Shown here: positions 1-7,708 of the stretch, one piece after another
Layout of the letters: each line of letters begins with the position of its first letter
Numbering within the stretch: the stretch's first letter is position 1
Origin: Altererythrobacter sp. BO-6
GTDB taxonomy: Bacteria > Pseudomonadota > Alphaproteobacteria > Sphingomonadales > Sphingomonadaceae
Direction of reading: 5' to 3'
Assembly: GCF_011047315.1 (NCBI RefSeq)
Contig: NZ_CP049259.1
Location: 248,001-312,000 of the forward strand
DNA length: 64,000 nt
The notes under the pieces: model-generated
What the model saw: only the letters and a program-made list of their open reading frames with translations
Databases searched by the model: none
What the model was told of the DNA's origin: nothing
Made by a program: the position numbers and the translations under genes

Positions 1-30
1 CAATGGTCCAAGGGAGCATGGAGATTTCTC

Positions 31-516
31 ATGCTGCCTAAAGTTGCTCAAATTTCGTCACCTGCCGTTTCTGTCGACAGACGCAGCGCCGAACGGCGCG
101 TTATCACGTTTGGCTTTGACGCCTATGACGCCCAAAGCAACTCGCGCATTGTCATACTGAACTTGTCTCGAACAGGCATGCTCTTGCAAACGTCGGCAGA
201 TCTCCAAGTCGGCGAGAAATTTCAGATCGAAATTCCGGAAGCAGGGCTGGTTGAAGCCAAGATCATGAGGCGCAACGGCGATCAGTTCGGCGCCATGTTC
301 GATAGTCCAATCACTCAGGCAGCATTGAGTGCGGTGCTCCTGGCGTCCCCTGCGGGCCCGCCCAGCTTAGACCAAGAGCAGATTGAGTCAGCTCGGCGCA
401 GCTATCCAAGCTACGACCCAGTCCCAGAATGGCTGATCTGGAGTGTCTTAGCCTTCACCGCTCTCGTGACTGTGCTTTTTGTTTACGCACTGTCATTCTT
501 GCCAATCGTCGGCTGA
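31..516 (+). CDS. PilZ domain protein with C-terminal membrane anchor
   Basis: Probable cyclic-di-GMP receptor tethered to the inner membrane. The PilZ signature is visible: the arginine-rich motif RRSAERR at residues 17-23 and NLSRTG at 44-49, the two elements that hold c-di-GMP in this family. A single hydrophobic helix at about 134-158 follows a Pro/Ser-rich linker and places the PilZ domain in the cytoplasm. The ATG is preceded by GGAG at good distance. The gene stands alone, so its output is unknown. A second, soluble PilZ protein lies at 43685. The domain is clear; the target is not. Confidence 0.85.
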   Translation: MLPKVAQISSPAVSVDRRSAERRVITFGFDAYDAQSNSRIVILNLSRTGMLLQTSADLQVGEKFQIEIPEAGLVEAKIMRRNGDQFGAMFDSPITQAALSAVLLASPAGPPSLDQEQIESARRSYPSYDPVPEWLIWSVLAFTALVTVLFVYALSFLPIVG

Positions 517-544
517 GGCATCGATTATTGAGCGGACCAGAAAT

Positions 545-669
545 CGTCCGCTTCCCACCCAAAAGCGGCCTCTAATCGTTCGCAGGCGCTATCCTGAAAG
601 CGGTCTGGCAGCTTTGCCTCGCGATCCGAGAAAAGCAGACGATCTGCTAACGACCCACAATCGGACATT
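545..669. repeat. Dispersed 125-bp repeat, copy A
   Basis: Non-coding copy of a family that begins with a GTCCGC-type end followed by (T/C)CCACCCA, has CCTGAAAGC in the middle, and ends with GCTAACGACCCA and CGGAC. The GTCCG/CGGAC ends are inverted. A further right-end fragment (GTCCGCAAACGACCCA) follows at 691-706. It fills most of the gap between the PilZ and GNAT genes. Confidence 0.7.
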
Positions 670-770
670 AAGGTGTTGAAAATCGGGAACGTCCGCAAAC
701 GACCCAATTGCAGTCATTCGTTTCTTCGTGCGATGTTCGATGCTTTGAACATTATTAAGGACCCGAAGCG

Positions 771-1277
771 GTGAACCAAGCTATCTTCCTGAGGCGTCTT
801 TGCCGCAACGACGCCGGTCCGTACCGAGAGCTTCGGCTCCTCGCCCTCCAATTGCATCCTGAAGCATTCGGTGCCTCCTTCGAGGAGGAATCATCGCTCT
901 CCGAAAATGCCTTCGCAGAGCGCCTAGCCGACGGATTGGTCTTCGGCGCATGGTCAGCAGAGCAATTGGTGGGTTGTGCGGGATTGGCGCAGCGAGAGAA
1001 GACCAAGCTGCGTCATAAGGCCATCTTGTGGGGAATGTTCGTCAAGCACGAAATGCGACGGAATGGCGTTGGCAAACGCTTGCTCGAAGAGGTTCTCGGT
1101 CATGCTCGAACTTGTTGTGAGGAGGTCTTGTTGACGGTTGTCGAAGGGAACACAGCTGCTCAGGCAATGTACACTGGCGCTGGCTTTCAAGAGTATGGCC
1201 GAGAGCCGGGCGCGATCAAGCTCGGGTCTCATTATTACCATGAACTTTTGATGCGCCTGCCACTTAAAGGACTTTGA
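771..1277 (+). CDS. GNAT family N-acetyltransferase
   Basis: Predicted acetyl-CoA dependent acyltransferase of 168 residues, the usual size of a single GNAT domain. Motif A, which binds the CoA pyrophosphate, is seen at RRNGVGKRLLEEV (about residues 97-109), preceded by the strand AILWGMFV. The C-terminal strand-helix region (VEGNTAAQAMYTGAGFQEYG) is typical of the fold. The start is GTG; no strong Shine-Dalgarno is visible. The substrate cannot be told from sequence. A strong terminator lies about 225 bp downstream. Confidence 0.85.
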   Translation: MNQAIFLRRLCRNDAGPYRELRLLALQLHPEAFGASFEEESSLSENAFAERLADGLVFGAWSAEQLVGCAGLAQREKTKLRHKAILWGMFVKHEMRRNGVGKRLLEEVLGHARTCCEEVLLTVVEGNTAAQAMYTGAGFQEYGREPGAIKLGSHYYHELLMRLPLKGL

Positions 1278-1578
1278 AGGAGACTCGAACGGCGAGGTGG
1301 CGAAGCTGGGACAACCTGCCAGCTTTTTGGTACCCATTCCGTCAGTTCACCATGCATGATCAGACACTTGGCGGAGTGTCGGAATAATGCTCTTCAGATG
1401 ATGGTGCAGTTGCCCTGTAACAAATCTGCAATTTATTTCCCTCATCAAAGCAGACGTGACCCGAAGGGCTCAGACTTATGTCTAAGTTCCTCAACTTTGG
1501 AGCCCCGCTATCAGGCGGGGCTTTTTTTCAGACTGTCTGATTTCGACCGAGTTACGGACATCGACCAGGCGCCCACAT
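1278..1578. other. Non-coding stretch with terminator, no gene seen
   Basis: About 300 bp without a convincing gene. It contains a small hairpin ACACT-tggcgg-AGTGT near 1368 and ends in the terminator at 1501-1528. A small RNA ending at that terminator is possible, but I see no conserved family signature. Confidence 0.4.
1501..1528 (+). terminator. Rho-independent terminator
   Basis: An eight-base perfect stem AGCCCCGC / GCGGGGCT with a five-base loop is followed at once by seven T. It reads on the + strand. It would end the GNAT transcript or an unannotated RNA upstream. Confidence 0.85.
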
Positions 1579-1603
1579 CCGCTCAGCCTGAGCTTGTCGA
1601 AGG
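1579..1603 (+). repeat. Left inverted repeat flanking the GIY-YIG gene
   Basis: A 25-bp sequence containing CTCAGCCTGAGCTTGTCG. It is the exact reverse complement of 1936-1960. Its core CTCAGCCTGAG is itself palindromic. I recall this sequence as a common dispersed repeat in sphingomonad genomes. Confidence 0.85.
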
Positions 1604-1621
1604 TCACGCGCAGACCTCGCT

Positions 1622-1909
1622 TCAGGCACCTTGGCGATTACGCGCCAGCCTGGAGACCAGTTCCCAGTCGCCAGCGATCAGGGCTTCTTTCTTCGCGCGG
1701 CTCCAGCCCTTTATCCTGCGTTCGGCAGCGAAGGCTTCGTCGCGCGTCGGAAAGCTTTCCGACCAGACGAGTTTCACTGGCAGTCGCTTGGCTGTATAGC
1801 CACCGAGCGCACCCGCCTGATGCTGGCCTAAACGAAAGTCGAGATCGTCAGTGTGACCGACATAATAACTGCCGTCATTGCACAGCAAGATGTACGCGTA
1901 AAAGGGCAT
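1622..1909 (-). CDS. GIY-YIG family nuclease
   Basis: Small single-domain nuclease of about 95 residues. The GIY-YIG core appears in its common bacterial variant form, YAYILLCNDGSYYVGHT, at the N terminus. The conserved Arg is in DLDFRLGQH and the metal-binding Glu in AFAAERRIKGW. The reading frame is open further upstream through a TTG start, but that part lies near the flanking repeat. The ATG at 1909 starts exactly at the domain, so it is preferred. The gene sits between two perfect 25-bp inverted repeats, which suggests that gene and repeats form one unit. Host function of these stand-alone nucleases is unknown. Confidence 0.85.
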   Translation of the reverse strand: MPFYAYILLCNDGSYYVGHTDDLDFRLGQHQAGALGGYTAKRLPVKLVWSESFPTRDEAFAAERRIKGWSRAKKEALIAGDWELVSRLARNRQGA

Positions 1910-1935
1910 TCCCGGTGGATACCGACATCGCATGG

Positions 1936-1960
1936 CCTTCGACAAGCTCAGGCTGAGCGG
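1936..1960 (-). repeat. Right inverted repeat flanking the GIY-YIG gene
   Basis: Contains CTTCGACAAGCTCAGGCTG and is the perfect inverse complement of 1579-1603. The two repeats enclose a unit of 382 bp that holds only the GIY-YIG gene. Confidence 0.85.
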
Positions 1961-1985
1961 GGGTTGATTTCGCTAGAAGAGAGGA

Positions 1986-2108
1986 CGTCCGCCTCCCACC
2001 CATGAGCAGACTAATTTGGACCGCCCAGGGCACGCCAAGAGCAGACTGTCGGCTAATCCCGCGCGATACCCGAAAGCGGATCAGCCGCTAACGACCCAAT
2101 TTCTGCCG
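1986..2108. repeat. Dispersed 125-bp repeat, copy B
   Basis: Starts with GTCCGCCTCCCACCCA and ends with CGCTAACGACCCA plus a degenerate right end. The internal part diverges from the other copies but keeps the CCGAAAGCGG segment. It lies immediately beyond the GIY-YIG cassette. Confidence 0.6.
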
Positions 2109-2131
2109 TGGAGCTTTCCGCCGCGACGGGC

Positions 2132-2800
2132 CTAATCCCACTCGATCTTGGTAAAGTTGAAGCTCACCTGTTCCGATGCGCATTTGCTTACCGTGGCATC
2201 GAGAATGCGTCCCTTGCGCCCGGTGGAAGCCTCCATGATCTCAACCCCGGGTAATCTCTGGCCCGGTGTACAACCTGGCCATGCTTCGGTGCGAGCGGCA
2301 GCCTCGCGCACTTTCTGAACAGCGGGAAGCAGCAATCCGATGGCGACTGGCCCACCGCCCGGGGCGGCAAGATCATCGGGCCCTTCAGGCTTCTGCCGGT
2401 CAGGGCTAGACTTGTCGATGCGCTTGCGAATGGTGATCGGCTCATAGGTTCTCCGCCCGGTGGCCTGCCCGGCGGATGCTTCAGTCAGCGACAGCAGTTC
2501 GATCCAGCCCTTATGATCCTTGTCTGCTGCCTTTTCTCCCTTTTCGACCTTGAATGTGGTTTCGACATTGCCGCGCTGGGCTGGAGCAGTCACTCCACGC
2601 TTTAGCGTTACGTCACCCTGTCGTGGTGTTGCGGGGGCCGCTACTTTGCTATCGATCTCGTCGGGCTCGATGCCTGGCGTCATTGCTTCACTCTCGCCTC
2701 TAATCGGCGGGATTTTCAGGAAATAGTCTGCACTGGCTGCATGAGCCGCGCCTGCTGCAAAGAACGACACCGCCAGTCCCGTCCAGATCATCCTGCTCAT
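2132..2800 (-). CDS. Secreted Hcp-like protein
   Basis: A 222-residue protein with a cleavable signal peptide (about residues 1-21, ending AHA-A). The mature part carries the signatures of the Hcp tube-protein family: DYFLKIPPIRGES at the start, DKDHKGWIELLS in the middle, ITIRKRIDKSSP, and VSFNFTKIEWD at the end. Two non-Hcp stretches interrupt it: a charged linker (about 35-88), and a segment near 153-170 with LLLPAVQKVREAAAR, which resembles the DUF1559 pseudopilin motif. No type VI secretion gene is nearby and the signal peptide indicates Sec export, so this is probably a periplasmic or secreted Hcp homologue rather than a T6SS tube. GGGAGAGG precedes the ATG. Confidence 0.65.
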   Translation of the reverse strand: MSRMIWTGLAVSFFAAGAAHAASADYFLKIPPIRGESEAMTPGIEPDEIDSKVAAPATPRQGDVTLKRGVTAPAQRGNVETTFKVEKGEKAADKDHKGWIELLSLTEASAGQATGRRTYEPITIRKRIDKSSPDRQKPEGPDDLAAPGGGPVAIGLLLPAVQKVREAAARTEAWPGCTPGQRLPGVEIMEASTGRKGRILDATVSKCASEQVSFNFTKIEWD

Positions 2801-3038
2801 TTTACCTCTCCCAAAGTATCACTCAGAGCTCTGATAGATCTCAAATGGGATGAACCCAAGCGGAACGCATAGAAGCAGCCTCTCCGCTATCGACCCAGAA
2901 GCTGACGCCTCATCAACAGATTGATGTGCCTTATAGCTGACTAGCAGCTTTGCTACGTAACCCAACAAAAGCGGTCCAGCTTGCGACAACCCAAAGCCTG
3001 ATCTTTTTGAATTTTGCCACCTGTAGCGCATATCAGAA

Positions 3039-3066
3039 AGGGCCCCGACTATGACGTCGGAGCCCT
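3039..3066 (-). terminator. Terminator hairpin after the PRC-barrel gene
   Basis: An eleven-base, nearly perfect stem (AGGGCCCCGAC / GTCGGAGCCCT) with a six-base loop. On the minus strand it is followed by TTTCT. It lies 48 bp beyond the stop of the PRC-barrel gene. Confidence 0.65.
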
Positions 3067-3113
3067 CTCATGTTGGTAAAGAGCCTTATGGCTCGAACCT
3101 GTTGAGCTCTGTG

Positions 3114-3551
3114 TTAGTACATTACGCCATAATATGAATATACGTGCTGACCGTAATCGCGATCCCAAGCAGGTTGGCTATTACGTTCGAAACGGGGGGC
3201 ATCCTTCAAAATGTTCTTGTCGATATTCACGACATAGCCAGAACGGTCGGCATCGTAATCCAACGTTTCCCATGGAAGTGGGGTGAAACTCTCACCGATC
3301 CCCAAGAAGCCACCGAAACTCATCACTGCATATTCAACTCGGCCACTACGTTTCCCAATCATCAAATGGTCGATTGAGCCAATCTTCTCACCGTCGGCCG
3401 AAAAGACATCAGTTCCTTCAACCTTGTTCGAAGAAATCAAGAATTTTGTCTCATCGCGCTCCAATGGGCGACTGCGATCAAATTCTCTGCGTTTGTCGAG
3501 AAGGTTCGTATCGAACTTCTTTTCGGATAGATTTTGTTTGGTGGTCTGCAT
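3114..3551 (-). CDS. PRC-barrel domain protein (paralogue 1)
   Basis: Soluble protein of 145 residues. The PRC-barrel is recognisable from VEGTDVFSADGEKIGSIDHL through the conserved VEYAVMSFGGFLGIGE and PLPWETLDYD (about residues 43-105). The charged N-terminal 40 residues are not conserved. It is a close relative of the protein at 8672, sharing the VEYAVMSFGGFLG core and the overall layout. GGAGA lies at a suitable distance from the ATG. A perfect sigma-EcfG promoter lies upstream, so the gene is probably part of the general stress response. Molecular function is unknown; PRC-barrels are often protein-binding or RNA-associated. Confidence 0.85.
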   Translation of the reverse strand: MQTTKQNLSEKKFDTNLLDKRREFDRSRPLERDETKFLISSNKVEGTDVFSADGEKIGSIDHLMIGKRSGRVEYAVMSFGGFLGIGESFTPLPWETLDYDADRSGYVVNIDKNILKDAPRFERNSQPAWDRDYGQHVYSYYGVMY

Positions 3552-4042
3552 GATGCAAATCTCCTGGTTGGCCGAAAGCGGACGCAGCCCCTACCGGGCG
3601 CTTGTTTTAAGGTGGCTCGTACTCAACCCTTCAAGGGGAGGTGCCACCGGCGTCGAACATCGCTATCGGCATGTTCAATTAATCAACGGCTGCGATCTAA
3701 TTTCGTTCCAAAATAATATCTTAACCATATCCATCGCCACAGAATATGCAGTTCAGGACTAGTTTCGAAGTGAAAAAGGTGATGCGACGAGGAACGCCTT
3801 CTGAATTCAAAAATAGGTTGCGATAAATAATCGCACCCGGACGCTTCATACCCCAATTAGCATTAGCGCGAATTGGAGGCGTCCCTTCGGCTAACAACCG
3901 AGAGGCACACGCTGTTTAAAGTCCTTGGCTCCGCAAAAAGCAGCATTTTTACTGGAATCCAGTAACCTCGCATTGCAGTGCACGGTGGACACGCGCGCAT
4001 AGTAAGCGCAACGATTGGCGGTCCAAAAATTATCTGGAAACG
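3552..4042. other. Long intergenic region with stress promoter
   Basis: About 490 bp between divergent genes, more AT-rich than its surroundings. It holds the sigma-EcfG promoter of the PRC-barrel gene at 3685-3709. A GGAAC at 3791 on the + strand has no CGTT at 16-17 bp, so I do not call a stress promoter for the DUF2254 gene. No open frame here looks real. Confidence 0.6.
3685..3709 (-). promoter_or_regulatory. sigma-EcfG general stress promoter
   Basis: Minus-strand GGAAC, a 16-base spacer, then CGTT. This matches the EcfG consensus of alphaproteobacteria (GGAAC-N16/17-CGTT) exactly. It points at the PRC-barrel gene, about 130 bp from its start codon. Confidence 0.75.
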
Positions 4043-5350
4043 ATGCCCATGTTAGCCCGCCTTCACTCTTTCTGGTTCGCCCTAAAGGCAAGCTATTGGT
4101 TCTATCCGGCACTCTTCGCAGCCTTGGCGTTCGCCCTGGCTCTTTCTCTGATGGGGCTTGACCGGGCTGGATCAACCGAGTGGCTCAATCGCATCTCCTG
4201 GTATTTCCCCGCCCATCCACAGGGCGCAAGCAACATGCTTACTGTTCTGGCCGGATCGATGATCGGCGTCGCCTCAACGATTTTCTCAATTACCATTGCT
4301 GCCGTGGCCTATGCCAGTGGCAACTATGGCCCGCGTCTTTTGACTAATTTCATGGAGGACAAGGGCAATCAGCTAAGCCTTGCGACCTTCATCGGAACCT
4401 TTGTCTATGCCATCACAGTCTTGCGCGCGGTACGCGCCGAAGGTGAAACTGCAACCGCGTCGCAGGCCTTTGTCCCACAATTCGCCCTGCTGGCAAGTTT
4501 CGGGCTGATGATCGTTGCTGTCGGGGTAATCATCTTCTTCCTGCACCACATACCAGCCAGCATCCGCATCAATACGGTTCTCGAGGGGATCGGTCGGGGT
4601 TTGTTGAGCAAGATCGCTGAACGTTTTCCCGACAGCAATTCTGTTTCAACCGAAATGCGAAGCACACCAAGCGGCTCGTCGGTTACAGCTGATGCGACAG
4701 GCTATATCCGCTATATCGAGTTTGAAGAGCTGGCGCGTGTCGTTCGGGATTCAAATCTCCGGATAGCGCTTGCGGTCCGCACCGGGGATTTTGTTTATGC
4801 GGGTCGCATTCTGGCCCAAAGCGATAGCGACGTGTTATCGGACGACATCGTCGATTCAATCCGCGGCTGCTTTTCGTTGGGCGGTTCGCGGACACCCGAA
4901 CAAGACCTGGAGTTCTCGATTGACGAGCTAGTGGAAATAGCCCTGCGAGCTCTGTCACCTGGTATCAACGATCCCTTCACCGCCATTAACGCAATCCATT
5001 GGCTTGGCGCTGCAACGGCCGAGCTCGGCCAACGCGAACTTCGGCAAGAGATCTGCGATGATGATGGCACGTCGGGGCGGGTCATACCCGTGCTCGATGA
5101 CTTCGGCCATTTTGTAAATCGCGGTTTTGGGGCAGTACGGATGGCGCTAGCCAGTAGCAAGATTGCGGCACTCGTCGCCTTGGACAGCATCCGGGATGCG
5201 GCAAATCAGATAAATGATCCAGGTCGGATCGCATTACTCGCGCGCGAGGGAGGTCTGCTTATGAACCAGGCCGAAGTGACGCTCGGCGGCCCGGACCTGC
5301 AAGAAGTCAGGATGCGCCATGCCGCTTTTCAAAAGAGCTTTGCACCTTAG
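4043..5350 (+). CDS. DUF2254 family membrane protein
   Basis: Integral membrane protein of 435 residues. Four hydrophobic segments fill the N-terminal half: around 15-37, 68-92 (including MIGVASTIFSITIAAVAYAS), 112-130, and 148-172. The region YGPRLLTNFMEDKGNQ between them is typical of DUF2254. The C-terminal half is soluble and holds DELVEIALRALSPGINDPFTA, another family hallmark. The family is widespread in proteobacteria, with no assigned reaction. A start at the second Met (4049) is equally possible. It stands divergent from the PRC-barrel gene. Confidence 0.85.
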   Translation: MPMLARLHSFWFALKASYWFYPALFAALAFALALSLMGLDRAGSTEWLNRISWYFPAHPQGASNMLTVLAGSMIGVASTIFSITIAAVAYASGNYGPRLLTNFMEDKGNQLSLATFIGTFVYAITVLRAVRAEGETATASQAFVPQFALLASFGLMIVAVGVIIFFLHHIPASIRINTVLEGIGRGLLSKIAERFPDSNSVSTEMRSTPSGSSVTADATGYIRYIEFEELARVVRDSNLRIALAVRTGDFVYAGRILAQSDSDVLSDDIVDSIRGCFSLGGSRTPEQDLEFSIDELVEIALRALSPGINDPFTAINAIHWLGAATAELGQRELRQEICDDDGTSGRVIPVLDDFGHFVNRGFGAVRMALASSKIAALVALDSIRDAANQINDPGRIALLAREGGLLMNQAEVTLGGPDLQEVRMRHAAFQKSFAP

Positions 5351-5372
5351 GGGGTGATTGCAAAGCTAGGCA

Positions 5373-5501
5373 TCAGGTCTCTTCGTCAACGGCGTCTGCA
5401 GCCGACTCGAGATCTTCCCCCACGCCACGTACGGTATTGCATGCAGTCAAAGTCAGGGCGAAAGCCAGTGTGAAAACAGCGAGTGTTACCTGTTTAAGCA
5501 T
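5373..5501 (-). CDS. Entericidin-like small lipoprotein
   Basis: A 42-residue peptide that starts at the ATG behind GAGAGGAATC. It has a lipoprotein signal with lipobox LTAC and a short mature part TVRGVGEDLESAADAVDEET, typical of the entericidin EcnA/B family (membrane lipoproteins linked to bacteriolysis and stress). It lies 55 bp downstream of the DUF1328 gene on the same strand and is probably expressed from the same sigma-EcfG promoter. Enteric ecnB is stationary-phase regulated, which agrees with this context. Confidence 0.8.
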   Translation of the reverse strand: MLKQVTLAVFTLAFALTLTACNTVRGVGEDLESAADAVDEET

Positions 5502-5556
5502 TATAAGATTCCTCTCTAAAGGCTTGGGAGCAATCGTGGTTCGAAATTCGTCTTTG

Positions 5557-5718
5557 TCAGACGCTCTTTCGGCCGCCAATAAAATGTAGAGCTAGCAGGA
5601 TCAAACCAAGTATCCCGGCTCCATAAGCGAGAAACATCGCAAAATCTGCTATCCCGCCTAGCCCAAGAAGGGCTGCGAAAACTGCAGCTATCAAGAAAAT
5701 AAATGCCCAGCGTAACAT
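5557..5718 (-). CDS. DUF1328 (YtjA-type) small membrane protein
   Basis: A 53-residue protein with two membrane helices separated by a Gly-rich turn (FAALLGLGGIADFAMFLAYG), the full length of the DUF1328 family. The ATG at 5718 sits behind GGAGAATG; longer versions of the frame have no such signal. A perfect sigma-EcfG promoter ends about 28 bp upstream. Family members are common in stress and osmotic regulons, but their role is unknown. First gene of a probable two-gene unit with the entericidin-like gene. Confidence 0.85.
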   Translation of the reverse strand: MLRWAFIFLIAAVFAALLGLGGIADFAMFLAYGAGILGLILLALHFIGGRKSV

Positions 5719-5746
5719 AATCATTCTCCAAACTTCATAACAAATC

Positions 5747-5771
5747 AACGGGCATCAATGGGATTCGTTCC
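5747..5771 (-). promoter_or_regulatory. sigma-EcfG general stress promoter
   Basis: Minus-strand GGAAC, 16-base spacer, CGTT: an exact match to the EcfG consensus. The -10 element lies 29 bp from the DUF1328 start codon, giving a short leader. Confidence 0.8.
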
Positions 5772-5961
5772 GAAGAGAGGATATAACTCTGATTATCTTG
5801 GGTTATTCGATACATACGGTTATCTTAATTTATTCTGTTCCATGGATTGGCGGCATGGTCTGCTTATCGCCGGCGAAGGGACGGGTTGGCTGGCCATCCG
5901 CGAGCGGGCGATGGTTCAGGACTGGACTGCCGATCTCGGCAGCATCGCTGCTCAATGTGCT

Positions 5962-6894
5962 ATGCTGACCGGCATGTCTGCAGATAAAAGAAAAACTTCG
6001 CCGAAGGTTGTCACGCAGCTCATTCTCGGCATGGCACTTTTTGGCACCGCCACGCCGCTGAGCAAGATCATCGGTGAGAACTTTTCGATATTCACCGCAT
6101 CCTTCCTGCGTATGGCAATTGCCAGTGCCGTACTTGCCCCCTTCGTTTGGTTCATGACTGAGCGCATTGCCAAGGCGGAACGCTCTGACTTATTTGTGAT
6201 TTCAGGGATCGCTACCTTCGGCATGGTAGGGTTCACAGCGGCCATGCTCTTCGGGATGCGGCTGACAACAGGAGTGATCGGCTCCACAATCATGAGTGCG
6301 ACACCAGTTGTGACCGCGATTGGTGCAGTCATTTTCCTCGGAGCATCGATAAATTGGCGCAAAGGCGGAGCACTGGTGTTGGCCGTTGCCGGCATCGCCG
6401 CGATCAACCTGACCCATGGAACGGCGGATGATGGGCCTGCCGAAGCACTTTTTCTCGGCACAGCACTGGTGATAACCGCAATCTGCTTCGAGGCAGCCTA
6501 CACGTTGTTGTCGCGCAAGCTCTCTGAAGGCATTTCGTCGATTGAAGCGACATTAGCGGCGTCGCTGATTGCCGCCCCGATCTTCATCATTCTGGCTCTG
6601 GTTTTTGACCCGGAGCCGTTTGATTTGGCTGTGCCAGATAAAGCGGCTTGGGCCGCACTCGCATTTTGGGGGGCAGTTGCGGGAGGGGTAGCACCCGTCA
6701 TCTGGTATAATGGAGTGCGTCAAGCGCCTGCTATGTTGAGCGCTGGCGCAATGTCGGTGATGCCGATCACGGCACTGGTTACGTCTTACTTCCTGTTGGG
6801 CGAAGCTTTCCAGCCCTCCCACCTCATCGGCTTCGGGATGGTCTTTTTGGGCATGGTTCTAATGATATTCGAGAACGTGAAAAACCAAGGCTAA
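5962..6894 (+). CDS. EamA/DMT family transporter
   Basis: Ten-helix drug/metabolite transporter of about 305-310 residues with two EamA repeats: VVTQLILGMALFGTATPLSK begins the first, and LFLGTALVITAICFEAAYTLLS the second. The substrate is unknown; relatives export amino acids or metabolites. The frame is open back to 5758, but that N-terminal extension is not hydrophobic and overlaps the stress promoter. The ATG at 5962 or 5974 gives the normal family length. No strong ribosome-binding site precedes either, so the start is uncertain. It overlaps the next convergent gene by four bases. Confidence 0.8.
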   Translation: MLTGMSADKRKTSPKVVTQLILGMALFGTATPLSKIIGENFSIFTASFLRMAIASAVLAPFVWFMTERIAKAERSDLFVISGIATFGMVGFTAAMLFGMRLTTGVIGSTIMSATPVVTAIGAVIFLGASINWRKGGALVLAVAGIAAINLTHGTADDGPAEALFLGTALVITAICFEAAYTLLSRKLSEGISSIEATLAASLIAAPIFIILALVFDPEPFDLAVPDKAAWAALAFWGAVAGGVAPVIWYNGVRQAPAMLSAGAMSVMPITALVTSYFLLGEAFQPSHLIGFGMVFLGMVLMIFENVKNQG

Positions 6895-7073
6895 ATCTTG
6901 GCGGCGGGGAGCAATTCAACCAAATGCGAATCATTTGTGGCCAAGATATTTGAAATTTCTTCCGCCAACCGGTCAGCTTTTTGCTCAAGCGCCTCTTGAT
7001 CTCGCTTGTCATGCGAGTGTGCTGCTTGAATCAGGGTTTGTTGGTGACGTGAGTAGAGTTCAATTAAAGCCAT
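6891..7073 (-). CDS. Hypothetical small helical protein
   Basis: A 60-residue acidic, probably all-helical protein with no membrane segment (ALEQKADRLAEEISNILAT looks like a coiled-coil). I do not recognise a family. The start ATG is preceded by a weak AAGTGG. Its stop overlaps the end of the convergent EamA gene. Reality is moderately likely. Confidence 0.45.
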   Translation of the reverse strand: MALIELYSRHQQTLIQAAHSHDKRDQEALEQKADRLAEEISNILATNDSHLVELLPAAKI

Positions 7074-7370
7074 AATCCACTTAGGATAGCATAACCTCCG
7101 TTTGGCGTCATTTGCTCGGTCCGGAATGAAGAACGCTTCAGCGTAGAATCTCAGCAGGTCATTCCCTTACCATTATCGGCGGGCGACAACATTGCAGGCG
7201 GCCTAGCCCGCCAGTTAGCCAGATGACCGCATTTGTGGTAAGATGTCGATTATTCAGCGCACAGATCGCTGGAATCTAATGCTCGCCGAGTTCGGTTTTC
7301 ACTTCGAAACATAACAGACTGATCCCGGCGCCGGCGAGCTCTGTTGGAGGGTTGGCTTTTTGCCAACGAC

Positions 7371-7598
7371 ATGAACATGCATCATTACATCTTGAAAGTA
7401 GCGGGCGAGCCGTCGTCAAAACCCATTGAATTTGCGTTCGACGCCGAAAACCCGTCGCGTGTCTTCGATATCCTGGAGAATGTGCGCCCCGACCGCTGGG
7501 CAACTCTGTGGGATGGGACTCGAATGCTTGGTCAGATCATGCGTCAGAAGTGCGGCTCTTGGATCGTTGCCGGGAAGACGCAGCCGTCCCAAGCGTAA
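7371..7598 (+). CDS. Hypothetical small protein
   Basis: A 75-residue soluble protein beginning MNMHHYILKVAGE. It contains an alternation compatible with an alpha/beta fold (FAFDAENPSRVFDILENV, then WATLWDGTRMLGQIMR). No family recognised. The frame opens at a TTG at 7344, but the ATG at 7371 or 7377 matches the start of the ordered part. GGAGGG at 7346 is too far from either ATG to decide. Confidence 0.5.
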   Translation: MNMHHYILKVAGEPSSKPIEFAFDAENPSRVFDILENVRPDRWATLWDGTRMLGQIMRQKCGSWIVAGKTQPSQA

Positions 7599-7708
7599 TA
7601 AGGCCTCTATTGCTGAACCAGTCGGGTGATGCCCAAAGGGTCGAAGGTCATTCATATTTGACTGCATCGAATACGCGAGCGCCGTCAATTCTGATCAAGG
7701 TCGTAACC

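Noticed and set aside
2819..3031. 70-codon frame on the - strand upstream of the Hcp-like gene
   Set aside because: No ribosome-binding site, no recognisable composition, and its start abuts the PRC-barrel terminator.
3791..3826. GGAAC upstream of the DUF2254 gene as a stress promoter
   Set aside because: No CGTT at 16 or 17 bp spacing; the nearest GTTG is at 21 bp.
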